From Andreprevotia chitinilytica DSM 18519 (GTDB lineage: Bacteria; Pseudomonadota; Gammaproteobacteria; Burkholderiales; Chitinibacteraceae): a stretch of DNA of 64,000 nucleotides. Where the stretch lies: contig NZ_JONM01000011.1 in the NCBI RefSeq assembly GCF_000711875.1, forward strand, positions 85,979 to 149,978. Reading direction: 5' to 3'. Positions 8,767 to 17,764 of this stretch are shown here, in pieces. The position numbers were made by a program, and so were the translations under genes. Below the pieces are notes generated by a model that saw nothing but the letters and a program-made list of their open reading frames with translations, was not told the origin of the DNA and searched no databases. How positions within the stretch are numbered: the stretch's first letter is position 1; every line of letters begins with the position of its first letter.

Positions 8767-9435
8767 TCAGGCGTCCTTGCGCCCTTGGCGCCGGAGTACC
8801 ACATGGGTGGCTTTCTCCGACGCAACGAACTGAACGCATTCGTATCCCAGAGCACGCATGTCCGTCCCCTCGAACAGTCGCTCTCCCCCGCCCAGCAGGA
8901 CCGGTGAGATAGCGATGTGCAGCTCATCGATGACGCCCGCACGCAGATATTGCTGGATCGTGTTCGGTCCGCCGCCAATGCGCACATCCATACCGTTGGC
9001 TGCGTCGCGCGCCCGGTCGAGCGCCTCGTGAATACCGCCCGTGACGAAATGGAACGTCGTTCCACCCTCCATCTGGATGCGCGCGCGCGCGTGGTGAGTC
9101 AAGATGAAAGTTGGAACGTGATAGGGTGGGTTGTCCCCCCACCAGCCTTTCCAGTTCATGTCGGGCCAGGCACCGCGAATCGGTCCGAACATGTTTCTTC
9201 CGAGGATCCAGGCGCCAACATTCTTGAAGCCCCGCGCAGCGAAGTCGTCATCGATCCCCGTTGTGCCACCGTCGGCGCCAAATTGAGCCCGTTGGAACGT
9301 TCGTGTCGGGACTAACCACTGGTGCAAATCTGTCCCGCCCACACCAAGCGGATTCCTGATGTCCTGATTCGGACCCGCTCCGTATCCGTCAAGCGAGATG
9401 GTCAAGCCCTCAACTCGGACGCGTGTCATGTTCAT
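8767..9435 (-). CDS. Dihydrofolate-reductase/RibD C-terminal family protein
   Basis: A 222-residue protein of the RibD C-terminal reductase group (YwjB/YyaP-like). Visible features are the start VEGLTISLDGYGAGPNQD, the NADPH-site-like WILGRNMFG, and the tail GGPNTIQQYL with DELHIAISPVLLGGGERLF. The family is thought to catalyse NAD(P)H-dependent reductions; the substrate of stand-alone members is unknown. Two in-frame ATGs at 9435 and 9429 share an AGGAAGG. It is convergent with the LysR gene, with 24 bases between stops. Confidence 0.8.
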   Translation of the reverse strand: MNMTRVRVEGLTISLDGYGAGPNQDIRNPLGVGGTDLHQWLVPTRTFQRAQFGADGGTTGIDDDFAARGFKNVGAWILGRNMFGPIRGAWPDMNWKGWWGDNPPYHVPTFILTHHARARIQMEGGTTFHFVTGGIHEALDRARDAANGMDVRIGGGPNTIQQYLRAGVIDELHIAISPVLLGGGERLFEGTDMRALGYECVQFVASEKATHVVLRRQGRKDA

Positions 9436-9526
9436 GCCTTCCTTTCGATTGACGCCTAACAGGGTTTACACGGACGACACGGACGCAGCATCACCCGCAA
9501 ACATCTGCAACCGGCCATGCAGCGAG

Positions 9527-11767
9527 TCAGTACTCAAACACCTGCACGATGTTGTAGGTCGAATCGGCAATCTGCACCTGGCCGTTGTGAGCGTGCATGA
9601 AGTAAGGCATCCAGACCCCCCCTTCGTCCACCTGCAGCTTGAACAGGGAAATACCGCCCAGGAAGGCAAGGCCGTTCTCTTCGATGCGGAACAGCTTCAG
9701 CGCACGATTCACCAGATCATTGAGGATGAGTTTGTCGCCATCGATGGCGAGGCTGGTGGGCAACATCAGCTTGTCGCCGTCCGGCTGGCCCTCTTCCCAG
9801 TAGCCTTCCCGGCCACACGCCCACAGTGCGTTGCCGTTGCGGTCAAAGCAGCAAATACGGTTATTGAACTGATCGGTGACCAGCACGCGATTGTGCGCAT
9901 CCAGCGCTACGTCGGTCGGCGTAAAGGCGGCCTGTTCGCCCTTGCCATCCCAGCTGAAATTCTTGATGAAGATCACCAACCCGGTGGGCAGTATCTGCCA
10001 TTTGGCGATACGGCAGTTGAGCGAATCGACGACGAAGACTTCGCCCTCGTCGCTCACCGCCATGCCCTGCGGGCCGCGCATGCAGCCCTCCCCCTTGCCA
10101 TACGAGCCGAACGGCAGGCCGTAGTTGAGCAGCCGGCCGAACGGGCCGATCTGGTACATGGTCACGGTGCCGAAATTGAAGTTGTCCACCAGCACCAGCG
10201 GCGTGCCTGGGCAGAGCTGGCCAAACAGCGGCACTTTCGGGTGATAGACCGTCACGCCGAGGTTGCCGGCGAGGAAGTAGCCCTCGACCAGATTGCCGGC
10301 AATGGCCTGGAATGTCTCCTCGCGCTCGCGGTAGCCCTTGATGCGCCAGTTACCGGCATCAACGGTGAGCTGCAGGTCTTTCAGCGGCAGGCCGGACAAC
10401 AGGGCGGGGGCCAGTTTCGCCACGTCGCCGAACCAGAGGCGGTAGGCGTCCAGCATGGTCTGGCTGAGCTGGTCGTACCACTGCAGAAAGGGGTTCAGTT
10501 GCAGATAGTCCGGCAGCGCAGCCTCCGTGCTGGCGGACATCAGCGCCTTGGCCGGCGGTTGCAAGCCGGTCACGGCGGTCACACAGTTGAACTGCGGATC
10601 GACCCGGGCCGTACCCGGCATATCGCGCCGCGCGCCCAGCGTGGCGATCATCTGCGCCTGCGGGAAGCGCCGGTCCAGGTGCGGAATACGCAACTTGATG
10701 AGGCGCGACGAGAACGGCTCGCTGACAAAGAAAATGTCGTCCTCTTCCCCCTGGCAGATCACGTAGGGGTTGAGCAGCGCGGCATCTTCCATCGCGTAAT
10801 AGAGCGGATCGGTCAGCGAATGCACCGGCTCGTCACCGTGGTTCCACGACGGACGCACGCCGGCCAGCGTGGATTCCAGCGTGCCATCCAGGCTGTAGAC
10901 GGTGATGGTGTTGAGCACGTGATCGGGGACGAAGACGCGCTCGCCGATCACGCTGACATCCCGCATGATGTTGAGCATGCCCACGCCGGTGGGCTGGCCG
11001 AAACGGTGGTTGACCACCGGCTTTTCTGCCTTCAGCTCGTAATTGGCGTTGACCGGCGCATTGGCCGGACATTTGAGGATTTCGTAGCTGCCGGTATTCG
11101 CGATGTAGAGGCTGCCTTCGACATCGGAACTCAGGCCCTGCGGCCAGTACAGATCGTGCCGGGTGCCGTCGGGGTCGATCAGCGTGCGGAATTCATCCAC
11201 ATAGCGGCCGTGCTCGTCGTAACGCACGCAACGGTTGCGCAGCTTGTCGGTTTCGGTGTGGAAGAACTCGTCATTAACGTGGATGGTGTAGCTACCATCG
11301 CGCTGCGTGACGACCGTCACGCCATTCGGGTCCTGCAGCGGGTCGCCGCCATTTTCAGCGCGGTTGCCGAAGGCAAACGCGAAGTCGATGCGCTCGCCCT
11401 GATATTCCATCACCACGACGCGCGAGTTACCCATGTCGGTGATGTACACCAGATTCTTCTGCGGATGCGGGCAGACATGGAACGGCATGCGGAACGGCAC
11501 ACTGCCTTCGCCCTGGCCGGCCGGTGCGGGGCTGTACAGCACGTAGATGATGCGCGCCAGCGTCTTGTCGAGCACCAGCACGCGGTTATTGCCCGTGTCA
11601 CAGACCCAGACATGCTGCTGCCGGTCCATGCACACGCCGACCGGCGAGTTGAACGTGAAATCCTCCGGCACCGGCCCGCGGAAATTGGGGCTTTCCTTGG
11701 CGGACTGCCCATACAGGGTCACATGCTGAAATACCGCTTTGGTCGTCTTCTTCGGCGTTGCTGCCAT
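9527..11767 (-). CDS. NHL-repeat beta-propeller protein
   Basis: About 746 residues made largely of NHL/six-bladed propeller repeats, with blades marked by VCDTGNNRVLVLD, ITDMGNSRVVVME, VVDSLNCRIAKW and VTDQFNNRICCFD. No signal peptide is visible, so a cytosolic or non-classically exported scaffold is likely. The ATG at 11767 is chosen over a GTG at 11779. Propellers of this kind act as binding platforms or lyases, and no active site is evident here. A long open frame on the opposite strand is an artefact of codon bias. Confidence 0.75.
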   Translation of the reverse strand: MAATPKKTTKAVFQHVTLYGQSAKESPNFRGPVPEDFTFNSPVGVCMDRQQHVWVCDTGNNRVLVLDKTLARIIYVLYSPAPAGQGEGSVPFRMPFHVCPHPQKNLVYITDMGNSRVVVMEYQGERIDFAFAFGNRAENGGDPLQDPNGVTVVTQRDGSYTIHVNDEFFHTETDKLRNRCVRYDEHGRYVDEFRTLIDPDGTRHDLYWPQGLSSDVEGSLYIANTGSYEILKCPANAPVNANYELKAEKPVVNHRFGQPTGVGMLNIMRDVSVIGERVFVPDHVLNTITVYSLDGTLESTLAGVRPSWNHGDEPVHSLTDPLYYAMEDAALLNPYVICQGEEDDIFFVSEPFSSRLIKLRIPHLDRRFPQAQMIATLGARRDMPGTARVDPQFNCVTAVTGLQPPAKALMSASTEAALPDYLQLNPFLQWYDQLSQTMLDAYRLWFGDVAKLAPALLSGLPLKDLQLTVDAGNWRIKGYREREETFQAIAGNLVEGYFLAGNLGVTVYHPKVPLFGQLCPGTPLVLVDNFNFGTVTMYQIGPFGRLLNYGLPFGSYGKGEGCMRGPQGMAVSDEGEVFVVDSLNCRIAKWQILPTGLVIFIKNFSWDGKGEQAAFTPTDVALDAHNRVLVTDQFNNRICCFDRNGNALWACGREGYWEEGQPDGDKLMLPTSLAIDGDKLILNDLVNRALKLFRIEENGLAFLGGISLFKLQVDEGGVWMPYFMHAHNGQVQIADSTYNIVQVFEY

Positions 11768-11934
11768 TGCTTCCCCCACACCCGGCTGGTTTTCTGTTCA
11801 ATAAATAACCATAGCAGACAGATGTAGGACAGCCAGTGCACAAACGAGCGAATGCACCCCATAAGAATTGTTCAGGGCCGCCTGTGCTTACGGAACAGGA
11901 TCGGTACTGTGGTTGCCCTGTTGTGAACGCGTTG

Positions 11935-12030
11935 CGGCTTCGCCGGCCGGGGAGCGCCGCTTGAATCAATCACGGCCGGGGTTGGCTGCTTTGGGCAACG
12001 CCCCCGGCCGGCAAAGCCGTCCGGGCTACG
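11935..12030. repeat. REP-like palindromic element
   Basis: An inverted repeat with arms CGGCTTCGCCGGCCGGGG (11935-11952) and its near-perfect complement (about 12003-12020), enclosing a segment from about 11953 to 11989 that recurs at 14029-14074. The flanking GTAGCCCGG-type end also recurs. It fills most of the roughly 310-base gap between the NHL gene and the barrel protein; no gene is seen in that gap. Confidence 0.6.
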
Positions 12031-12078
12031 TAAAGCGACAGATGTCGGGGTGATGAGGTTCCGCGCTTGCAGCGCGGC

Positions 12079-13593
12079 TTAAAGACGATTCACGGTATCG
12101 AAAGAATAGCTGACCCCCAAACCGAGCAGGTTACTGTTGAGCTTGCCTTTCAGCGATTTGATGCGCCCCACATTCAGCTGGGCAGCCAGGTTTTTGCTGA
12201 ACTGCATACCGATATACGCGACCGGCTGCACCAGGAAACCGCCGCTGGTATCGACGCCACCGCCGCCTGCTGCACCAGCCAGCATTTCAGCACCGGCGTA
12301 TAAACCGGAACCGATTTCCGGGACACGATAACCGCCGCCGATCAGGCCGACAGAGTAGCCGCCCGCATTGCCACTGTAGGCGCTGTGTGCCTGGCCAGTC
12401 AGGTAGAGATTGTCGCTGACGTAGCGGTTCAATTGCAGCGTGACGCTGTCCATGTCGCGCTTGCTACCATCTTTACGCGCGGCGCCGAAGTAATGTTGGG
12501 TGCCGCCGATCCATTCATTCGCAACCACTGTCGCGCCACCGTCGGTGCTGAACGGATGATCGAGATCCCATTGCAACGCGACCGAGCCGTAGGTCGCACG
12601 GAAATTGCCGTTCGGCGAATCGACCATGCCACCTTCCAGATTGACGTCGAAATCCTTGCTCACATTCGCGCTAACGTAAACACCGGCCTTGACCATGATG
12701 CCGCCACCGACAGCAATCGCACCGCCACCACCCATGCCGAGGCCGACACGCGTGCCGAGTTTGAGGCTGTTGGTCACCGGGATTTCGGCACCGATGTTGG
12801 CGAGGTATTCGGCATAGCCGGCCACGCCACCGCTGCCAGCGCCGTTCGCTTCCAAGCCGGCGAAAACGTTAGGGTTGAGATAGCGCTCCATGCGCGTGCC
12901 TGCATAGGCTATCGACTGCTGCAGCGGTGCGCCGCTGATGAAGCTGGAATTATGCTTGGGCTGATAGCGCCCCACCACGATCATCGCGCGGTCAAAACCG
13001 ACGCCGCTGCGCTCAGTGGGCGACCATGCATAATCGCCAGCGGCTACGTCGGTATGCAGGAAGTCAGTATCGAAGTCCAATATCAAGCCAAGCTGATTGC
13101 TGTTGATATGGCCGTTTGGAAAACGCACTTGCGACGCAGAAATGCCGGCACGGTAAGCACCGAAATCCCATGTCAGATCAGCATGCGGCCGTAGCATCAG
13201 ACCGCCGCCAACCAGCGCGGTGCCGCCACCGCCGCCACCCGCATACACCCCGGTTTCCAGACTTAAACGCGATACCAGTGGGTGACGCCAGGTCAGTTCG
13301 CCGCCAATTGTATAAAAGCCGCCATGCTTGCCGCTGACCGACCCATACACCGAAGGACCGAAATACCACTCAGGCGAGAATTCAATCAGGTAGCTGGTAT
13401 TGAGCATGCCCATGCTTTCATTACCGGGCAGTTTGATTTTTTCCAGACCGAAATGGAGCAAAGCATGTTCGGCCTTCAGCACTTCAGAGCCCTGCTCGGA
13501 TTCGGCGGCATATGCACTTTTGCAGAGGCCGCCAAGGGCTGCGATGCATAGGCTGACGACCAGTGCCGACGTCTTTAGTGGATGAGATTTCAT
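12079..13593 (-). CDS. Outer-membrane beta-barrel protein, function unknown
   Basis: A 504-residue exported protein. Residues 1-29 form a signal peptide ending SAYA, followed by many amphipathic strands alternating with glycine-rich turns (GVYAGGGGGGTALVGGG, GLGMGGGGAIAVGGG), as in outer-membrane barrels. It has few cysteines and no plug or TonB box. A role as a channel or adhesin is possible but unsupported. It is flanked on both sides by repeat elements and has its own upstream region. Confidence 0.65.
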   Translation of the reverse strand: MKSHPLKTSALVVSLCIAALGGLCKSAYAAESEQGSEVLKAEHALLHFGLEKIKLPGNESMGMLNTSYLIEFSPEWYFGPSVYGSVSGKHGGFYTIGGELTWRHPLVSRLSLETGVYAGGGGGGTALVGGGLMLRPHADLTWDFGAYRAGISASQVRFPNGHINSNQLGLILDFDTDFLHTDVAAGDYAWSPTERSGVGFDRAMIVVGRYQPKHNSSFISGAPLQQSIAYAGTRMERYLNPNVFAGLEANGAGSGGVAGYAEYLANIGAEIPVTNSLKLGTRVGLGMGGGGAIAVGGGIMVKAGVYVSANVSKDFDVNLEGGMVDSPNGNFRATYGSVALQWDLDHPFSTDGGATVVANEWIGGTQHYFGAARKDGSKRDMDSVTLQLNRYVSDNLYLTGQAHSAYSGNAGGYSVGLIGGGYRVPEIGSGLYAGAEMLAGAAGGGGVDTSGGFLVQPVAYIGMQFSKNLAAQLNVGRIKSLKGKLNSNLLGLGVSYSFDTVNRL

Positions 13594-13721
13594 GTGTACG
13601 AGCAGGCTGATTTTCGAGGAAATTGATTTTACTGCCTTTGTCGCATATCTCAGTCCTCACCCTCTCCAAATGTGAAGGCGAAGCCGGAAAAGATACACGG
13701 CCGGAACGAGTCCTACTGTAG

Positions 13722-13928
13722 CCTTGGCGCTTTTTCATGCCCGCTCATCCCGCAACAAACGGGGCAAATGCCCCGCTTGATTAACGCCACATCGTGAATG
13801 GATTAGTTGATCTGACCGTCGACCAACCCGTCTTGCTGTGCCGCCATGCACCAGCCCTCCAGATCATCCTGCATCAGGTTGTGCGCTGCCTGCAGGCGCG
13901 ACACCACCATCTGCACCAGATACTGCGG
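13722..13928 (-). pseudogene. 3' fragment of a small dispersed gene family
   Basis: These 207 bases match 41841-42047 without gaps and nearly identically. Read on the minus strand they encode the tail PQYLVQMVVSRLQ...DDLEGWCMAAQQDGLVDGQ followed by a GGGGC/GCCCC hairpin. Only the 3' end of the family gene is here; upstream the sequence diverges into unrelated DNA. With a second repeat at 14010 it fills the 500-base space between the barrel gene and torT. Confidence 0.55.
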
Positions 13929-14009
13929 TTCAAACCCGTTCACGCTATTGAACGTGACGGGCTGATTGTCCTGATGACGAGGGGATGGGGTAAGGGGGAG
14001 TTGCAGGAG

Positions 14010-14074
14010 GTAGCCCGGACGGCTTCGCCGGCCGGGAAGCGCCGCTTGAATCAATCGCAGCCGGGGTTGGCTGC
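14010..14074. repeat. Second copy of the REP-like element
   Basis: It starts GTAGCCCGGACGGCTTCGCC and then shares about 45 bases with the copy at 11946-11989. It lies immediately before the 3' end of the torT-like gene. Confidence 0.6.
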
Positions 14075-14090
14075 CTTGTTGGGATTTCGC

Positions 14091-15137
14091 TCAGTCAGGC
14101 AGCTTCTGCTGAACCATCCATTGGCCATCCGGGGCGAATAATTTTTCAGTCCGGAATTGACCAACCGTCTTGGCGTCAATCATTTCAGGCGACACCAACA
14201 CCACTCTTGGAAAAGGCTTTCGTTCCAGCGCGCGCAGTGCGAGATCGAATGCAATTCGAGCCTGAATGACCGGGGAATTCGATGGGGCGGCCAGCATGGT
14301 GCCATTGCGAATCATCTCGACGATGGGCTCTGTCGCGTAATAGGAAACGACCTTGGTCTTCATGCCGTGTTGCTGATGCAAAAAACGAACAGTGGCTTCA
14401 GCGGCAGGTGCATTTGCCAAGACATAGTCTGGTGTCGTCTTGGCAAACAGGGCGCGAACCAAGTCCATCTGAGCGCCAATTTCCGGCATGCCATACCCGC
14501 CCGGTATGAGTTTCGTCCGCGTTGGCCCCAGCACTTTCTGCATGCCGTTCTCCGCATCCTGAACCCAGAGCATGCCTTTGGGGCCAGGGAACCAACCCAC
14601 CGCGATCGATTTTTTACCCGCATCGTCACGAATGTATTGCGCAGCAATGGCGCTGAGTTGCTCGGTATCGGAGTCAACGTTGGCGGTCCCGTTGACTGAT
14701 TTCACGCCATTGATCATGCCAATCACCACGATATGATGGCTGAGCGCTTCGGCGACTTCCGGATTCAATGCAGCAGGCGAAACCGCCGCCAGCAAGATCG
14801 CATCGGCGTTCTGGGCAATACAACTTTTGAGCTGGCTGCGCTGAACCGGCACATTTTCATACCCGCCAGCCTGATAGATGCCAAGTTTGACGTGGAGCCG
14901 GCGCGCTTCCTCCGAAATCCCCCAGGAAACGCCCCACCAGAACCTGTCCATGCCGTGTGGCAAGAGCGCACAAATTCGCCACTCCTTCGATACGGCGCTG
15001 AGCGGGCGGTAATCAAACGGCTTGCCATCCGCCATGGTTGCAACCGGAAACCAGTCTGTGGCAAAGACGGGCGACGCGGCAACCAGCAGGAAATATAGCC
15101 ATGTTCGATATAGGCCAATCCAGTTGCTCCGAGTCAA
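14091..15137 (-). CDS. torT: TorT-like periplasmic binding protein
   Basis: About 348 residues. An N-terminal signal peptide ends near SPVFA, followed by a type-1 periplasmic binding fold (WRICALLPHGMDRFWWGVSW, then QSQ-like helix segments and DAILLAAVSPAAL). The pattern resembles TorT, the periplasmic partner of the TorS sensor kinase in TMAO respiration control, rather than sugar-binding proteins. A TTG at 15137 with GGAGG four bases upstream is chosen; a TTG at 15155 lacks a ribosome-binding site. No torS, torR or torCAD is adjacent, so its partner must be elsewhere if it is functional. Confidence 0.7.
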   Translation of the reverse strand: MTRSNWIGLYRTWLYFLLVAASPVFATDWFPVATMADGKPFDYRPLSAVSKEWRICALLPHGMDRFWWGVSWGISEEARRLHVKLGIYQAGGYENVPVQRSQLKSCIAQNADAILLAAVSPAALNPEVAEALSHHIVVIGMINGVKSVNGTANVDSDTEQLSAIAAQYIRDDAGKKSIAVGWFPGPKGMLWVQDAENGMQKVLGPTRTKLIPGGYGMPEIGAQMDLVRALFAKTTPDYVLANAPAAEATVRFLHQQHGMKTKVVSYYATEPIVEMIRNGTMLAAPSNSPVIQARIAFDLALRALERKPFPRVVLVSPEMIDAKTVGQFRTEKLFAPDGQWMVQQKLPD

Positions 15138-15243
15138 AGCGCCTCCATTCAGCAAAATTGCGCCAAGGTAGCGCTACCTCGTGCCGAGATGGCGCTGTGA
15201 GTCACTATAGACTTGGATGTGCCTGATGATCGGGATGGCAACG

Positions 15244-15378
15244 AGCGGGGCTGTGCCCCGCTTCGGTGAACGGTTGTGAATGGATCAGTTGGCCTGATCG
15301 TCAGCCAACCGGCCTTGCTGCGCCGCCATGCACCAGCCCTCCAGATCATCCTGCATCAGGTTATGTGCCGCTTGCAGA
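15244..15378 (-). pseudogene. Second 3' fragment of the dispersed small gene family
   Basis: The hairpin AGCGGGGC/GCCCCGCT (15244-15262) is followed, on the plus strand, by a diverged copy of the family tail (15282-15378) with the same CATGCACCAGCCCTCCAGAT core. The similarity stops at about 15378, where IS-end-like repeats begin, so the gene was probably cut there. Confidence 0.5.
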
Positions 15379-15389
15379 TTAACGTCGAG

Positions 15390-15436
15390 CGACACATAAG
15401 CTTGCCCAAATAGCTACAAACGACACATAAGCTTGC
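15390..15436. repeat. Two 16-bp direct repeats resembling IS-end repeats
   Basis: CGACACATAAGCTTGC occurs at 15390-15405 and 15421-15436, a 31-bp period. Spaced terminal repeats like these occur at the ends of IS21-type elements. No transposase is nearby. The rest of 15437-15643 shows no gene. Confidence 0.4.
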
Positions 15437-15643
15437 ATTTTTGCATGCCAAACTGCCCTCTTACCGCAACGCTGGGCTAAAGAGTTTCCGCTGCCTGGTG
15501 CCGATGCTGGGCTTTTCGAGCCGTGCGATGAAACTGGCAAATCGGTGCGCTAGCGGATTGGGCAAATTCACATCAAGTAGCATCGGTCGCCGCCCCCCCT
15601 ACCCCCCTTCCAAAAGGCGGGAATACAAGACTTTGAACACACC

Positions 15644-16555
15644 CTAACGCGCCACACTCTGCTGCCATTGGCTCGCGTGTTCACGGATGGCCTCCCACAG
15701 CCGCCCAGCCACAGGCCCATGTGGTCGATCGCGCCTGCGTGCCGCGACCAGCTCCACAACATTCCCCGGTAAGTAGTGCCCCGCAATCGACTGCAGTTGC
15801 CCGTCGCGCAATTCCTGGTCGATCAAGAAGCCTGGCAGGTGGCCCCAACCCATCCCGTGCAAGATGATCTCTTTTTTCATCAACTGATCGGCGACCGTGC
15901 ATTGGTGTGCCCCCTCGATGATGAAATAGTTGCTGGGTGCCGAATGCCGGGCCGTATCGCGGATGACGCATTGGGTGAAGTCGCGCATCTGATCCGGCCT
16001 GATGGTGTCCGAGACCGGAAAGGGCAGAAAGCCGGTAGCAACCACCGGCACGAATGGCGTTGTGCCTAACTCGATCCATTCCAGCCGTGGGTTGCTTTTG
16101 TCCACGTGATGCAGGATGAGATCTGCCTCATTGTCGAAAAGGCGTTCCTGCGGGCCATCAATCGCTTCGAAATGCAGATCCAGGCGCGTTACCGGGCAAC
16201 TCGAGAAGAAGCGGCTGAGCAGTGCCAGTATCGGCGGCCTTGGGCACACGTCGCCGATCACCACGCGTAACGTACTTTCCTCGCCCATCGCCAATTGCGC
16301 GGCATGCGCTTGCAGGCTTTCTGTTTCCCGCAGCAAGGTTTGTGCACGCTGCAAAAATGACAGGCCCGCTTCGGTTGCCTGCACTCGATATCCGCTGCGG
16401 TCTAGCAAGCTCAGATTGAGCTGTCGCTCCAACTTGGCGACTGCAGCAAACACGGCGGGGTGAGAGCGATGCAGCGCTGCTGCCGCTGCTTGGAAGCCAC
16501 CGGTTCTGACCACCGCATCGAAGCATTGAAGCTCGTGAAGCGTGAAATCACTCAT
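15644..16555 (-). CDS. LysR-family transcriptional regulator
   Basis: About 303 residues starting at the ATG at 16555, immediately before the helix-turn-helix (FTLHELQCFDAVVRTGGFQA, then LDRSGYRVQATEAG). The C-terminal effector domain is standard length. It is divergent from the alpha/beta-hydrolase gene at 16737, with a strong inverted repeat 13 bases upstream of its own start, consistent with autorepression and control of the hydrolase. Confidence 0.87.
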   Translation of the reverse strand: MSDFTLHELQCFDAVVRTGGFQAAAAALHRSHPAVFAAVAKLERQLNLSLLDRSGYRVQATEAGLSFLQRAQTLLRETESLQAHAAQLAMGEESTLRVVIGDVCPRPPILALLSRFFSSCPVTRLDLHFEAIDGPQERLFDNEADLILHHVDKSNPRLEWIELGTTPFVPVVATGFLPFPVSDTIRPDQMRDFTQCVIRDTARHSAPSNYFIIEGAHQCTVADQLMKKEIILHGMGWGHLPGFLIDQELRDGQLQSIAGHYLPGNVVELVAARRRDRPHGPVAGRLWEAIREHASQWQQSVAR

Positions 16556-16567
16556 GTCTGTTTTACC

Positions 16568-16591
16568 TACAAAGATATTCCAATCTTTGTA
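16568..16591. promoter_or_regulatory. Candidate LysR operator between regulator and hydrolase
   Basis: Perfect 9-bp inverted repeat TACAAAGAT / ATCTTTGTA with a 6-bp spacer, containing a T-N11-A LysR core. It sits between the divergent LysR and alpha/beta-hydrolase genes. Confidence 0.6.
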
Positions 16592-16736
16592 ATATATCTT
16601 GGATGCTCCCGCCACTAAGCTTCAGTTCAACCGAGTACGCCGAAACGCATTACGCGGCATCGAGCGCTACCGGCCTCACAACCTCAAGGGGGCTTTCAGG
16701 TTCCCTCAAACGATGACTTGGACAGGGTGCACCCAC

Positions 16737-17537
16737 ATGGAAAATCATTCCTTCTTCACCACCGGCGATGGCTGCAAGATTGCTTACCGCTTCGATGGCC
16801 CCGCAGACAAACCCGTGCTGATGCTGGCGAACTCCATCGCGACGACCTTGGAGATGTGGGATGCGCAAATCGCCAGCTTGACCCGGCATTTTCGGGTTCT
16901 GCGTTATGACTTGCGCGGTCATGGACAATCCGCAGCGCCGGCCGGTGCCTATTCGCTTGATCGCCTCGGTCGGGATGTCGTGGAGTTACTGGATGCGCTG
17001 GGTATCGAACAGGTGCATTTCTGCGGTTTATCCCTGGGCGGCATGGTCGGACAATGGCTCGGCATTTATGCTGCAGACCGGGTGGACCGCCTGATCCTGT
17101 GCAACACCTCGCCTTACCTCGGCCCGGCTGCTTATTTTGATGAAATGATTCGCGAGCTCTCTCACGCCAAGGACATGGTGGGCATGGCGGATATGTTCAT
17201 TGGCAACTGGTTCCCTGCGTCCATGCGCGAGAACAAGAGCGCCGTGGTTGAGGGCTTTCACAAGATGGTGCAGACCACCTCGCCGCAAGGGCTTGCCGGC
17301 AATTTCGCTGCAGTGCGTGACATGGATTTGCGCCGCACTGTCGCCCTCATCGAGCGACCGACCCTCATCATCGCCGGGCAATACGATACGGTCACGCTGC
17401 TCAGCCATAGCGACCAGATCGCGACCGCCATCCACGGTGCCAAGCTCGTGGTTCTGCCTGCGGTTCACTTGTCGAACGTCGAATTTCCCGAAGCGTTTGT
17501 GGGCGAGGTACTGGCGTTTTTGCAATCCGCCACCTGA
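16737..17537 (+). CDS. Alpha/beta hydrolase, 3-oxoadipate enol-lactonase (PcaD)-like
   Basis: 266 residues with a complete catalytic triad: Ser99 in CGLSLGG, Asp217 in AGQYDTVT and His244 in PAVHLSN. The oxyanion-side motif and the LRYDLRGHGQS segment match the enol-lactonase/haloperoxidase group, which includes PcaD of the beta-ketoadipate pathway. No other pca gene is adjacent, so a PcaD role is not proven; a related lactone or ester hydrolase is equally possible. The ATG at 16737 gives the usual family length. It is divergent from a LysR gene that probably regulates it. Confidence 0.8.
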   Translation: MENHSFFTTGDGCKIAYRFDGPADKPVLMLANSIATTLEMWDAQIASLTRHFRVLRYDLRGHGQSAAPAGAYSLDRLGRDVVELLDALGIEQVHFCGLSLGGMVGQWLGIYAADRVDRLILCNTSPYLGPAAYFDEMIRELSHAKDMVGMADMFIGNWFPASMRENKSAVVEGFHKMVQTTSPQGLAGNFAAVRDMDLRRTVALIERPTLIIAGQYDTVTLLSHSDQIATAIHGAKLVVLPAVHLSNVEFPEAFVGEVLAFLQSAT

Positions 17538-17590
17538 CTGGACTAGGCAGGCGCGGCACTGGCCGGCAAGGCGGCACGCTTGAAAATGCA

Positions 17591-17616
17591 CGGCCCTCTT
17601 CCGAAGAAGAGGGCCG
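17591..17616. terminator. Stem-loop between convergent hydrolase and LysR genes
   Basis: Near-perfect inverted repeat of about 11 bp (CGGCCCTCTT / AAGAGGGCCG) in the gap between two convergent genes. No long T-run follows on either strand, so it is a weak candidate for a shared terminator. Confidence 0.4.
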
Positions 17617-17764
17617 CAAGTGCCAAGATGCATTACGCCCTTCGCTGGCAATTGCCGCTGATATACGGCTTTGTTGCACAAATCGGAGCCGGATCGCTGA
17701 CCGGCGTGGGTATCGACGGAAAGCAGAGCGAATAGATTTTCCCTTGGTCCATTGACTGCAGCCG

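Noticed and set aside
9398..11827. 809-codon open frame on the plus strand opposite the NHL protein
   Set aside because: It is antisense to a clear propeller gene, has no coherent domain and reflects codon bias of the real gene.
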